A stretch of DNA of 40,553 nt, taken from Blautia faecis (GTDB lineage: Bacteria; Bacillota; Clostridia; Lachnospirales; Lachnospiraceae). The DNA lies in assembly GCF_020554845.1 (NCBI RefSeq), contig NZ_JAJCIA010000037.1:1-40553 (forward strand), given 5' to 3'. This document shows, piece by piece, positions 16,406 to 24,649 of the stretch; positions within the stretch are counted from its first letter, which is position 1, and each line of letters starts with the position of its first letter. A program made the translations under genes and the position numbers. Below the pieces are notes generated by a model. The model was not told the origin of the DNA. It was given only the letters and a program-made list of their open reading frames with translations, and made no database searches.

Positions 16406-16580
16406 CACGCGTGCCTTTATAGTTTCCTGTAAGGTCATGATCCCTGTATTTTGCATCCAGCGTACCGCCATTCGCCAGAATATCGATTACCTCAAACAGC
16501 TTATCAAGATTTTTATTTTGCTTTTTGGCAAGCTTCAAATCCTTTTTAAACTGATTGGTAAACTGAATGTCGTATTTCAT
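16401..16580 (-). pseudogene. Truncated YafQ/RelE-type toxin
   Basis: The first 60 residues are a YafQ-like mRNA interferase (MKYDIQFTNQFKKDLKLAKK at the start, LDAKYRDHDLTGNYKGTREC at the end). The family continues for about 30 more residues with the HIEPDWLL-type catalytic segment and a C-terminal His; here the sequence after Cys60 instead becomes unrelated (PKREIHRRGPG) and belongs in another frame to a recombinase tail. The catalytic half is therefore missing and the toxin should be inactive. Its ATG overlaps the antitoxin stop by 4 bases. Confidence 0.8.
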
Positions 16581-16849
16581 ACGTCGAGAGCTGCCTTAAG
16601 CGCATCCATACTGGAATAACGCGGAGCAGAAGGATCCTTCATCATTTTTCTGCCATCCTCAATGGCAGCGGCTGTCGTATCATTCGGTACTTCCAGTTTT
16701 AATTCAAAAGGAATACCATGCTCACGGATAGCGGTTCTCAGGAACATATTTACAGCAGTTGTCATATTCAGACCAAGCTCATTGAAGATTTCCTCCGCCT
16801 GATCCTTGATTGCCTTCTCTGTACGAATATTTAAATTAGTTGTTGCCAT
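16577..16849 (-). CDS. RelB/DinJ family antitoxin
   Basis: This 90-aa protein has the RelB/DinJ ribbon-helix-helix N-terminus (ATTNLNIRTEKAIKDQAEEI, then FNELGLNMTTAVNMFLRTAI) and a C-terminal toxin-binding tail (about 50-90). I start it at ATG 16849, 6 bases after GGAGGTG; an ATG 15 bases upstream would bury that site. It should autorepress its promoter. Because the partner toxin is truncated, it is either a free-standing antitoxin or a decaying remnant. Confidence 0.88.
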   Translation of the reverse strand: MATTNLNIRTEKAIKDQAEEIFNELGLNMTTAVNMFLRTAIREHGIPFELKLEVPNDTTAAAIEDGRKMMKDPSAPRYSSMDALKAALDV

Positions 16850-16872
16850 ACAGAACACCTCCATTCAAGTAT

Positions 16873-16901
16873 AGTATACTCAAATGCGTGTCTAATGTCA
16901 A
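16873..16901 (-). promoter_or_regulatory. Antitoxin promoter with overlapping palindrome
   Basis: On the minus strand a perfect TTGACA (16901-16896) and TATACT (16878-16873) are 17 bases apart. The -10 lies within AGTATACTATACT, a symmetric sequence suited to autoregulation by the ribbon-helix-helix antitoxin. Confidence 0.75.
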
Positions 16902-16933
16902 CACACTGTCATTATATAAGGCACATAAATTTG

Positions 16934-17101
16934 CTAAAATGCATCAAAATCCCTCTGCGTAGCGATCTGCGCATAGCCTTTGTACTCATCATTGCTGCTT
17001 TCTGCGTACATGTCGTTCACCATCCCAATCGTAAGAAGATCCAGATCCCGGCTGGAGATTCCGAGCTGTACGCAGCGAAGCAGAAACAAGGGTGTGGTCA
17101 T
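16934..17101 (-). pseudogene. Phage-like fragment (tail assembly chaperone type)
   Basis: A 55-codon minus-strand frame begins MTTPLFLLRCVQLGISSRDL and continues DLLTIGMVNDMYAESSNDEY to a stop. The FLLRCxxLGISxxDLDLLTxGMVxDM pattern resembles the short downstream partner of phage tail assembly chaperone pairs. No ribosome binding site is visible and no other tail gene is adjacent, so this looks like a prophage scrap. Assignment is from memory of the pattern. Confidence 0.4.
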
Positions 17102-17160
17102 CGGGCGGTCAGTTGCGTGAAGTTTTTTTTAGACTCCACATCCGTCTGGATATTCTATAG

Positions 17161-17409
17161 ATTGAACAGGTGATCCGTGCCGGGACAGCAGACATCGGAG
17201 AAAAGTATTTGGCTGTAATCCGTAAGGCTGCCAGTGATTACACAAGAGAAATCTTTCATAAGCTGAGAGAAAGGGAATACAATCCGGAGCTGATGCGTTT
17301 ATATGTAGTTGTTGGTGGTGGCTGCTGCATGATTCAGAACTTCGGGGAATATGACAAAGACAGAGTAACGATTGTGCGAGACATCTTCGACTTTGCGAAT
17401 GGTTCATAA
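17161..17409 (+). pseudogene. ParM/StbA-like C-terminal fragment
   Basis: About 82 codons after a stop at 17158-17160 read through YLAVIRKAASDYTREIFHKL and end LYVVVGGGCCMIQNFGEYDK-DRVTIVRDI. The VVGGG-x5-NFG-x7-RVxIxxDI segment is the C-terminal actin-fold strand of plasmid-segregation ParM-type ATPases. The N-terminal three quarters, including the phosphate loops, are missing. It probably marks a decayed plasmid-derived or conjugative element. Confidence 0.55.
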
Positions 17410-17434
17410 ACACAGATTTTCTATCAAAATATTA

Positions 17435-17463
17435 TTGACGCACCGGAAACTTCATGGTATTTT
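17435..17463 (+). promoter_or_regulatory. Promoter for the riboswitch-controlled kinase transcript
   Basis: TTGACG at 17435-17440 and TATTTT at 17458-17463 have a 17-base spacer. The predicted start at about 17470 places the whole aptamer inside the transcript. Confidence 0.55.
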
Positions 17464-17487
17464 ATTTTTGATGAAAAATGGGAATTA

Positions 17488-17575
17488 TTTAAAGGCAAAC
17501 TTGCTGAAAGGCAGGGACGCAAAGCCAGAAGGGGCTAAAGTCAGAAAGTCTGACCATGTCAGCCGGTTGCTGCTG
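17488..17575 (+). promoter_or_regulatory. Class I cyclic-di-GMP riboswitch (GEMM-I)
   Basis: The conserved blocks appear in order: GGCAAAC, then a GAAA tetraloop hairpin (TTGCTGAAAGGCA), the invariant GGACGCAAAGCC, GGGGCTAAAG, a variable TCAGAAAGTCTGA hairpin, and ATGTCAGCCGGTTGCTG. This matches the GEMM-I consensus (compare Vibrio Vc2). The GAAA tetraloop and its receptor-like GCCxxxAGGxxCTAA region are both present. A hairpin terminator lies about 95 bases downstream, so control is probably by transcription termination. The sense of control (on or off) is not clear from sequence. Confidence 0.92.
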
Positions 17576-17667
17576 TTTCCATATATAGAAAAGACGTGAG
17601 AACGGAAGCGATTCCGATACCTTTTATACTATATGTATATGGATGTGTGAGTTTAAAAAGATGTAGC

Positions 17668-17706
17668 AGGGACACTGGCAGGATGTTTGTCAGGTGTCCT
17701 TTTTAT
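17668..17706 (+). terminator. Terminator in the riboswitch leader
   Basis: GGACACTGGCA pairs with TGTCAGGTGTCC (one bulge and one G-U), followed by TTTTTAT. It lies between the aptamer and the kinase gene, 137 bases before the kinase start, so it is the likely expression platform. A small CGGAAGCGATTCCG hairpin (17603-17616) sits between aptamer and terminator. Confidence 0.8.
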
Positions 17707-17751
17707 ATGCCAAAATATGTACGAGAACTTGCCGGAGCATGTTCTGGAGCG

Positions 17752-17816
17752 TGGTTGAAAAAGCATTCCTACAATCTGCGCGCCACATTTTGCAGAAAGC
17801 TTTTTTCAAACACGCA
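17752..17816 (+). repeat. Dispersed palindromic repeat R2, short form
   Basis: GGTTGAAAAAGCATTCCTAC at one end and CAGAAAGCTTTTTTCAAACA at the other form a near-perfect foldback. It is within the leader of the hybrid kinase, ending 27 bases before the start codon. It belongs to the same family as 5361, 23037, 30211 and the inverted copy at 2181. Confidence 0.8.
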
Positions 17817-17842
17817 TCAAACAGAGTGAGGGTTTTTATAAA

Positions 17843-20800
17843 ATGTTATATAAGGAAAATTATGAGGATAAAATATATTCTTTAAACAAGACGGTACCTG
17901 GACAAACACAGGATTTATCACAGGCAATACAGAAAACACTGGAAAATAATGGCGGGGTAGGTATGTTGACCGGATATTATGACCAAAATCTGTCTATTCT
18001 GTCTGTGAGTAATCTGCTGCTACATAGTATAGGACATACGTTCGATTCTTTTATGAAGCAGACAAAAGGCTCATTGAAGAATTTTTTTTACGGCAAGGAT
18101 ATAAGTATATTGGATCGAGACCGTTTTTTGCAGATCCACGGAGCCGGGGAAGCGCAGATCCTTACAGCGGACGGTACAGTGAATAATGTACGGCTTTATA
18201 AAGAGGATGCGACAGATGAAGCAGGCAGACAGATCTGGATTATGTCCGTACAGGTCAACTGGGATCATGTAAATCTGGCACTGATCAATGAGGCTATCTG
18301 TTCTGGCTTCTGGTATTTTGACTGTGACGAAAACAGTGAGATTGTGAATGCAAACTGGAGCCATGAGTTCCGAAAAATGCTTGGCTATCATGATACTCTG
18401 GATTTTCCGAATAAACTGGAATCCTGGTCAGATCTTCTGCATCCACAGGATAAAGAAAGAGTAATGATGCAGCTTCAGGCGGCAATTGCGGATAAGACGA
18501 ATCAGGTAAAATACCAGGTAGAGTACCGTATGAGAATGAAGGATCATCAGTACCAGTGGTTTCGGGCATCAGCAGAAGTAATACGCCGGCTGGATGGTTC
18601 TGCCAGCAGGATTGCCGGGATTTTTATTAATATTGATGCGGAAAAAAAAGAAATTATGCAGGCACAAAAGTCAGCAGCTTTCCACCGTGCCTTTACGAAA
18701 ACAGATCTGTGCGAATATTATGTTAACCTGGAAGCAAACACATTTGATACCTTTAAGGTTGAACCGTCCCTGATGACTGTTTTTGAACAGAGTCATACAT
18801 GGGATGAACTGATCCGGCATTTTGTGGATTCCTATGTTGTGGAAACAGATAAGAAGGCAGTATCTGCTTTTTATGATCGTGGCTATATTGCGGAAAAACT
18901 GAAGGGTCTGGAAACCGAATTGTCTTTGGAGTGCCGAATCACTCTGAAGGGAGAAGAACGATGGGTCCGTAATGTGATCATACGTGGCGAGATAGAGGAT
19001 TCAGAATATGCCATGATTTTTCTGCGGGATATTACGGAGGCAAAGGTAGAGAGCGCACGGCATCTGCAGATGGCAGCGGATAATGCTTCCATGGAGCAGC
19101 TGATTCAGAGCATAGTGCGTCTGGTTGACCGTTTTGTTGTCTGTGATCTGGAAAATGACAGATATGAATTCTACAATCTGAATGGACAGATGATATATAA
19201 ACCTCTGGGCTTCTATCATGATTTTCAGATGCAGGTTCTTGAAAAGTATAAGACACTGGAACCGTTGGAAGCTATAGATATTCTGATAGCCCCGGAAAAT
19301 ATCCGGGAAAATCTGAAAAGCGAAAATGATATTTATAAGTTTGAGTATTGCAGCCTGGATGAAAAGACTTATAAAATCGCTTCTTATATTCCCTTGGAAT
19401 GGAAGAATGGAAAGCTGGAAAAGGTATTGCTGGCATCCATGGATGTGACACAGGAGAAGAAAGCAGAGATTGAATCCCGTCAGGCACTGAAAGAGGCTTA
19501 CCGGTCCGCAGAAAATGCAAATCGTGCAAAAACAGAATTCCTTTCCAATATGTCCCATGATATCCGGACACCGATGAATGCCATTGTGGGTCTGACAGCA
19601 ATCGCCGGAGCAAATATTGAGAGTCAGGACAGAGTTATTGAATGTCTCAGCAAGATTACAGAATCAAGCCGTCATCTGCTTGGGTTGATCAATGAAGTGC
19701 TGGATATGGCACGTATTGAAAGTGGAAAAATGACACTGGCACAGGAAGATTTCAATCTGTCAGAGTTGGTGGATAATCTTATTACACTTACGCGACCGGT
19801 GCTTGATGAACATAAACATAATTTTGATATACACATTAATCATATTGAACATGAGGATGTCTGCGGTGACAGTCTGAGGATTCAGCAGGTATTTGTGAAT
19901 CTGATGAGTAATGCGATCAAGTATACACCGGATGGCGGGAATATTACTTTTTCCATAGAGGAAAAGCCAAATGGATTTTCGGAGCTTGGATGCTATGAAT
20001 TCACGATTGAGGATAATGGAATCGGTATGTCGCCGGAATTCCAGAAAATCATGTTTGATCCCTTCAGCCGCGCAGATGACCATCGGACAACCAGAGTTCA
20101 GGGAACTGGTCTGGGAATGGCAATCAGCAGAAATATTGTAAATCTGATGAATGGTAATATTAAAGTGGACAGCACCTTACACAAGGGAACTAAAATTACG
20201 GTAACAATTTATCTTGAACTTCAGGAAAAAGAGAAAGAAAAGGATGAAAATCTGATGAATTTGCCGGTTCTGGTTGTGGATGATGATAAGACATGCTGTG
20301 AAAGTACAGTTGCGACATTGAAGGAGATTGGAATTACAGGCGAATGGGTCCTCTCCGGCAGAGAAGCCGTTGAGCGCTGCTATGCACGTCATGAGCTAAA
20401 AAATGATTACTTTGCTGTTATTTTGGACTGGAAGATGCCGGATATGGATGGCATAGAAACTGCCAGACAGATTCGGAAACGGATAGGGAAGGAGATTACC
20501 ATCATTGTACTGACATCTTATGAGTTCAGCGAGATTGAAGAAGATGCAAAGGCAGCAGGTGTAGATGCTTTTATTGCAAAACCGTTATTCCGTTCCAGGC
20601 TGACCGCTACACTGCGGCAGTTTGTTTCTGACAAAAAAGAAAAAACAGCAAGGAATTATCTGGAGAATCTGTCAGAAGCAGATTACACAGGAAAAAGGAT
20701 TCTGCTGGTCGAGGATAATGAGTTAAACAGAGAAATTGCAGTGGAAATCCTGCAGATGACAGGGGCAGAAGTTGAGACAGCCGAAAATGGAAAAATTGCA

Positions 20801-21061
20801 GTTGAAAAAGTGGAGGTTTCTCCAAAAGACCGGTATGACCTTATTTTTATGGATATCCAAATGCCTGTTCTGAATGGTTATCAGGCAACCGCAGCAATTA
20901 GAAGCCTCCCCGGTGAAAAAGGAGAACTGCCAATTGTTGCCATGACTGCCAATGCTTTTGCAGAAGATGTACAGCTGGCAAAAAATACAGGTATGAACGG
21001 ACATATCGCAAAGCCGCTGGATATGAATAAGCTGAGTGATGTTTTGAAAAAATGGCTGTAA
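17843..21061 (+). CDS. Hybrid sensor histidine kinase with two receiver domains
   Basis: This 1072-aa protein has no signal peptide or membrane segment, so it should sense a cytoplasmic cue. The order is: N-terminal region (1-140), PAS domain (about 145-265, ending in the YQWFRASAEV/GIFINID PAC motif), two further PAS-like regions (about 280-400 and 405-530), HisKA with phospho-acceptor His572 (SNMSHDIRTP), HATPase with NLMSNAIKYT and GTGLGMAIS, receiver 1 with Asp862 (LDWKMPDMDG), and receiver 2 with Asp1004 (MDIQMPVLNG). There is no Hpt, DNA-binding, GGDEF or EAL domain, so a separate phosphotransfer partner is needed. It is preceded by a c-di-GMP riboswitch. The ribosome binding site (GAGGG, about 11 bases away) is weak. 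Confidence 0.93.
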   Translation: MLYKENYEDKIYSLNKTVPGQTQDLSQAIQKTLENNGGVGMLTGYYDQNLSILSVSNLLLHSIGHTFDSFMKQTKGSLKNFFYGKDISILDRDRFLQIHGAGEAQILTADGTVNNVRLYKEDATDEAGRQIWIMSVQVNWDHVNLALINEAICSGFWYFDCDENSEIVNANWSHEFRKMLGYHDTLDFPNKLESWSDLLHPQDKERVMMQLQAAIADKTNQVKYQVEYRMRMKDHQYQWFRASAEVIRRLDGSASRIAGIFINIDAEKKEIMQAQKSAAFHRAFTKTDLCEYYVNLEANTFDTFKVEPSLMTVFEQSHTWDELIRHFVDSYVVETDKKAVSAFYDRGYIAEKLKGLETELSLECRITLKGEERWVRNVIIRGEIEDSEYAMIFLRDITEAKVESARHLQMAADNASMEQLIQSIVRLVDRFVVCDLENDRYEFYNLNGQMIYKPLGFYHDFQMQVLEKYKTLEPLEAIDILIAPENIRENLKSENDIYKFEYCSLDEKTYKIASYIPLEWKNGKLEKVLLASMDVTQEKKAEIESRQALKEAYRSAENANRAKTEFLSNMSHDIRTPMNAIVGLTAIAGANIESQDRVIECLSKITESSRHLLGLINEVLDMARIESGKMTLAQEDFNLSELVDNLITLTRPVLDEHKHNFDIHINHIEHEDVCGDSLRIQQVFVNLMSNAIKYTPDGGNITFSIEEKPNGFSELGCYEFTIEDNGIGMSPEFQKIMFDPFSRADDHRTTRVQGTGLGMAISRNIVNLMNGNIKVDSTLHKGTKITVTIYLELQEKEKEKDENLMNLPVLVVDDDKTCCESTVATLKEIGITGEWVLSGREAVERCYARHELKNDYFAVILDWKMPDMDGIETARQIRKRIGKEITIIVLTSYEFSEIEEDAKAAGVDAFIAKPLFRSRLTATLRQFVSDKKEKTARNYLENLSEADYTGKRILLVEDNELNREIAVEILQMTGAEVETAENGKIAVEKVEVSPKDRYDLIFMDIQMPVLNGYQATAAIRSLPGEKGELPIVAMTANAFAEDVQLAKNTGMNGHIAKPLDMNKLSDVLKKWL

Positions 21062-21123
21062 TGATACTGCGAACGGAGTGAACAGGAACGCTGTAATTTA
21101 TTTATGTGTAGGCGAAAAAATAA

Positions 21124-21152
21124 TTGACAGAAAAACACAGTCATTATAAAAT
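21124..21152 (+). promoter_or_regulatory. Promoter-like sequence before tcdA
   Basis: A perfect TTGACA (21124-21129) and TAAAAT (21147-21152) are 17 bases apart. The terminator hairpin at 21175 lies just downstream, so a transcript from here would meet it before tcdA; either this is an attenuated leader or the promoter match is fortuitous. Confidence 0.45.
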
Positions 21153-21174
21153 ATTTCCGAAAGGTAATGTGGAC

Positions 21175-21210
21175 AAAAGTCTGGGTGGATAAGCTTCCCA
21201 GGCTTTTTAT
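21175..21210 (+). terminator. Intrinsic terminator after the hybrid kinase gene
   Basis: AAAGTCTGGG pairs with CCCAGGCTTT (one G-U), with loop TGGATAAGCTT, followed by a T run. Confidence 0.8.
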
Positions 21211-21302
21211 GTGAAGATAGAACAGACCGCAGTTTTCTTATTGAAAGAGAAATGTCTGTTTGAAAGTCTGTTGCCTGTCTTTCATTGAGGAGAGAAAAAT
21301 TT

Positions 21303-22058
21303 ATGTTAAATCAGTTTTCAAGAACCCAGCTTCTTCTTGGAGAAGAGGGGATGAAGAAGCTTGCCGGTGCCAGAGTGGCAGTATTTGGAATCGGCGGTGT
21401 TGGCGGATATGTGTGTGAGGCGTTGGTGAGAAGCGGGGTAGGTGCTTTTGACCTGATCGATGACGACAAGGTATGCCTTACGAATCTGAACCGCCAGATC
21501 ATAGCAACGCGAAAAACAGTGGGAAAATACAAGACGGATGTTATGAAAGAGCGTATGCTGGAAATCAATCCGGACGTGAAGGTGGAGACACATAAGTGTT
21601 TTTTTCTGCCGGAGAATGCAGACGATTTTCCATTTGAAGAATATGATTATATTGTAGATGCAGTAGATACCGTTACTGCAAAAATCTCCCTTGTCATGAA
21701 GGCAAAGGAGAAAGGGGTTCCGATCATCAGTTCTATGGGTGCCGGAAACAAACTGGATGCAAGCCAGTTTAAAGTTGCGGACATTTATAAGACTAAGGTC
21801 TGCCCTCTTGCCAAGGTTATGCGCCGCGAACTGAAGAAACGTGGCGTCCGTAAGCTGAAAGTGGTTTATTCCGAGGAAATCCCTACAAGACCGATAGAGG
21901 ATATGTCCATCAGCTGCAGAACCCACTGTATCTGCCCGCCAGGTGCCAAGCACAAATGTACAGAGCGTCGTGATATTCCGGGAAGCGTAGCATTTGTGCC
22001 GTCTGTTGCAGGACTGATCATTGCCGGAGAGGTTGTGAAGGATCTTTGCAAGCCTTGA
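21303..22058 (+). CDS. tcdA: tRNA threonylcarbamoyladenosine dehydratase TcdA
   Basis: This 251-aa E1/ThiF-like enzyme performs the ATP-dependent cyclisation of t6A to ct6A at position 37 of ANN-decoding tRNAs. It shows the nucleotide-binding loop GIGGVGG at 29-35, the acidic LIDDDKVCLTNLNRQI segment at 51-66 with the conserved Asn-Arg, VDAVDTVTAK, and the C-terminal RDIPGSVAFVPSVAGL. Several cysteines (CPLAKV, CRTHCICPPG) match the family. ATG 21303 is chosen because GAGGAG lies 10 bases upstream; the in-frame TTG at 21285 has none. The LytTR regulator follows on the same strand. Confidence 0.93.
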   Translation: MLNQFSRTQLLLGEEGMKKLAGARVAVFGIGGVGGYVCEALVRSGVGAFDLIDDDKVCLTNLNRQIIATRKTVGKYKTDVMKERMLEINPDVKVETHKCFFLPENADDFPFEEYDYIVDAVDTVTAKISLVMKAKEKGVPIISSMGAGNKLDASQFKVADIYKTKVCPLAKVMRRELKKRGVRKLKVVYSEEIPTRPIEDMSISCRTHCICPPGAKHKCTERRDIPGSVAFVPSVAGLIIAGEVVKDLCKP

Positions 22059-22192
22059 AAGATCCCACAAAGTGGGGAGTGCAGGTAATTGAGGATTATG
22101 CTCTGAAACGTGACGATTATGCAGATTTCTCCCCGAGAGGGAACGTTGTGTTATAATAAACTAGTCAAGTACAAGGAGGCTTTGGGAGAGCT

Positions 22193-22915
22193 TTGGTAAA
22201 CAGAATTGCCATATGTGACGACGTGGAAGTTGAGCGTTTTGTGCTGAAGCGTCAGTTGATGGTGTACTTTCAGACAAATGGCAGGGAGGCGCAGATCCAG
22301 GAATATGAATCTGGAGAGAGCCTCCTTGCAGACATTGAAGAGGGCTATATATGGCCAGATCTGATTTTTCTTGATATTTATATGGGCGATCTGAATGGAA
22401 TGGACACGGCACGGAAGCTGCGTGACCTGGGAGTAAAAGCGCCTATTGTATTTCTGACTGCTTCACCTGATTTTGCGCTTGAAAGTTATGAGGTAGAAGC
22501 ATCCGGCTATCTTCTGAAACCTGCAGAAGAGAAGCAGACCACAGCAATTTTAAACAGACTGCTGAAGTCTGAGCTTCGCAGGCGGATTTCCGTGAAATGC
22601 AGAAGACAGTATCGTTATCCTTTCGTGGATGAAATTTTATACCTGGAAAGTGACCGCCATACAGTAACCTTACATATGCTGGATGGTTCGGTGCTTGAAA
22701 CTGCGGAAAAACTTGGGAATCTTGAGAAAAAGATAGAGGATCCCCGTTTTTTGCGTTGCCACCAAAGCTTTCTGGTAAATATGGATCACATTACAGATGT
22801 AGAAGAGGAGTTTTTACTCCGAAATGGAGAACGGGTTCCCATTCGCGTGAGAGGACGTAAGGATGTGCTGGATGCTTATAATCACTATTTCAGGATAAAG
22901 TCATCCGGCAATTGA
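22193..22915 (+). CDS. LytTR-family response regulator (AgrA-like), orphan
   Basis: This 240-aa regulator has a receiver domain (1-120) with acidic pair Asp9-Asp10, phospho-acceptor Asp61 (IFLDIYMGDLNG), the LTAS switch and Lys in YLLKPAEE. A LytTR DNA-binding domain follows (about 133-235: VKCRRQYRYPFVDEILYLES through RCHQSFLVNMDHI). The only in-frame start is TTG 22193. The ribosome binding sites are oddly placed: AAGGAGG 13 bases and GGGAGAG 2 bases upstream, suggesting low or regulated translation. A TATAAT lies at 22152-22157. No sensor kinase is adjacent, so its partner is elsewhere. Confidence 0.88.
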   Translation: MVNRIAICDDVEVERFVLKRQLMVYFQTNGREAQIQEYESGESLLADIEEGYIWPDLIFLDIYMGDLNGMDTARKLRDLGVKAPIVFLTASPDFALESYEVEASGYLLKPAEEKQTTAILNRLLKSELRRRISVKCRRQYRYPFVDEILYLESDRHTVTLHMLDGSVLETAEKLGNLEKKIEDPRFLRCHQSFLVNMDHITDVEEEFLLRNGERVPIRVRGRKDVLDAYNHYFRIKSSGN

Positions 22916-22963
22916 AAGAGAGCAATTGCCAGTATGGTGAATAAAAAACGGATTTCATAGACA

Positions 22964-23032
22964 ACAGGCAGGAAACACAGTGATTAAACGGAGCTATTGC
23001 TCTCTTGATCGCTATGTTTCCTGCCTGTTTTT
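22964..23032 (+). terminator. Terminator after the LytTR regulator
   Basis: A 13-bp perfect stem ACAGGCAGGAAAC/GTTTCCTGCCTGT encloses a loop of about 40 bases and is followed by TTTTTG. The loop contains the word CAGTGATTAAAC, also present next to the R2 copy at 30211. Confidence 0.85.
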
Positions 23033-23036
23033 GTAT

Positions 23037-23160
23037 GGTGCAGATTGCGGTATATTTTGCTCGAATTCGACCTACGCAGCCCGCTGCGGCGCCCTCATCC
23101 GGGCAAAATCTCCCACAAATTGTGATGTACATCTTGCGGAAGCCTTTTTTAGACACGCTT
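23037..23160 (+). repeat. Dispersed palindromic repeat R2, long form
   Basis: It shares with 5361-5516 the GCGGTATATTTTG-type segment, a CGCAGCCCGCTGCGGCGCCC hairpin block, CATCCGGGC, CACAAATTGTG and the terminal CTTGCGGAAGCCTTTTTTAG. Its left terminal repeat is reduced. It lies between the LytTR terminator and the 3' end of the UDP-glucose dehydrogenase gene. Confidence 0.75.
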
Positions 23161-23167
23161 TCGTTTC

Positions 23168-24403
23168 TTAATCCCTGGAAAACAGATCCCTTGTATAAAC
23201 CTTTTTCTTCACATCGTCCAGGACCTTGTCATAACGGTTCGCCAGAATACACAGGCTTTTTTCTTTAAACTCTTCCAGATTATTTACAACCTTGCTGCCA
23301 AAAAATGTGGAACCGTTTTCCAAATTGGGCTCATAGATGATGACAGTGGCGCCTTTTGCCTTGATCCGTTTCATAACACCCTGAATGCTGCTTTGCCGGA
23401 AATTATCGGAATTACTCTTCATAGTGAGGCGGTAGACGCCGATAACCACTTCTTTTTCCAGGCTTGACTGATAAAGGTTGTCCTCATTGTAGTTGTAATA
23501 GCCGGCTTTTTGCAGTACCTGATCAGCAATAAAATCCTTTCGGGTACGGTTGCTTTCCACGATTGCGGACATCATATTCTGAGGAACGTCGTTGTAATTG
23601 GCAAGAAGCTGTTTGGTGTCCTTAGGCAGGCAGTAGCCGCCGTAGCCAAAGGAAGGATTATTGTAATGAGTTCCGATCCGGGGATCCAGACAGACTCCAT
23701 TGATAATATCGCGGGTGTTCAGCCCCTTCATTTCCGCGTAAGTATCCAGCTCATTAAAATAGGAAACACGAAGTGCCAGATAGGTGTTGGCAAAAAGTTT
23801 TACAGCTTCTGCTTCCGTATATCCCATGAACAAGGTGTCGATATTTTCTTTAAGAGCACCCTCCTGAAGAAGTGCTGCAAAAGTATGAGCTGCTTCTCTG
23901 GTGTGTTCATCACAGGAGACAATGATCCTGCTTGGGTAAAGATTGTCGTACAGGGCCTTGGACTCTCGGAGAAATTCCGGGCTGAAAATAATATTGTTAT
24001 TGTGAAGCTTCTTTCGGATAGATTCTGTGTAGCCTACAGGAATCGTAGATTTGATCACAATTGTGGCAGCAGGATTCACCCTTGTGACCAGGCTTAGTAC
24101 AGCTTCAACAGCGGAAGTGTCGAAATGATTTTTCCTGCTGTCATAGTTGGTGGGGGTGGCCACTACCACAAAATCAGCCTCTGCGTAGGCGGATTCTCCG
24201 TCTGAGGTGGCCGTAAGATCCAGTTCCTTTTCCGACAGGTATTTTTCGATATATTCATCTTGGATTGGAGATTTCTTCTGGTTTATCAAAGCAATCTTCT
24301 CCGGAATTATGTCAACTGCAACAACATGATTATGCTGAGCCAGCAGTACAGAAATAGAAAGCCCTACATATCCGGTACCTGCGACTGCAATAGATTTATT
24401 CAT
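23168..24403 (-). CDS. ugd: UDP-glucose 6-dehydrogenase
   Basis: This 411-aa nucleotide-sugar dehydrogenase oxidises UDP-glucose to UDP-glucuronate with 2 NAD+, feeding capsule or wall polysaccharide synthesis. Motifs are the Rossmann loop AGTGYVGLS at 8-16, the substrate motifs STIPVGYT and FSPEFLRE, and catalytic Cys258 in [11 protein letters not shown]. Length and Cys position agree with the short bacterial UGDH class. AAAGGAA precedes the ATG. It is monocistronic here: no polysaccharide gene is adjacent, and it diverges from the bile salt hydrolase gene. Confidence 0.92.
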   Translation of the reverse strand: MNKSIAVAGTGYVGLSISVLLAQHNHVVAVDIIPEKIALINQKKSPIQDEYIEKYLSEKELDLTATSDGESAYAEADFVVVATPTNYDSRKNHFDTSAVEAVLSLVTRVNPAATIVIKSTIPVGYTESIRKKLHNNNIIFSPEFLRESKALYDNLYPSRIIVSCDEHTREAAHTFAALLQEGALKENIDTLFMGYTEAEAVKLFANTYLALRVSYFNELDTYAEMKGLNTRDIINGVCLDPRIGTHYNNPSFGYGGYCLPKDTKQLLANYNDVPQNMMSAIVESNRTRKDFIADQVLQKAGYYNYNEDNLYQSSLEKEVVIGVYRLTMKSNSDNFRQSSIQGVMKRIKAKGATVIIYEPNLENGSTFFGSKVVNNLEEFKEKSLCILANRYDKVLDDVKKKVYTRDLFSRD

Positions 24404-24579
24404 GGTAAGTTCCTTTCTTAAAAAAGTGTGAAATCGGGAAAAAAGAGTTTAAATTTTCACAGTTTGTGCTACAATATATAACACTAATGATGAACCGTTC
24501 ATGCACAATTTTTATAAATAATAACATGACAGACTGGAAAATACAACGCCTTGGGAACTTTTTGGAATATGCAGATTAC

Positions 24580-24603
24580 AGAACGTTACCAGTGAACAGT
24601 AAT
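24580..24603 (+). repeat. Dispersed repeat R1, 3' fragment (copy D)
   Basis: GAACGTTACCAGTGAACAGT plus AAT is identical to the last part of copies A and C. It lies 47 bases before the bile salt hydrolase start. Confidence 0.65.
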
Positions 24604-24649
24604 ACAGAACTGACTTTTAAACAGTCTCTGATGAATGGAGGAACAGAAT

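Noticed and set aside
17372..17829. Two open frames (75 and 77 codons) before the hybrid kinase
   Set aside because: They overlap the c-di-GMP aptamer, its terminator and an R2 copy and have no ribosome binding sites.
21318..22070. 250-codon minus-strand frame opposite tcdA
   Set aside because: Antisense shadow: tcdA has all its motifs and a good ribosome binding site.
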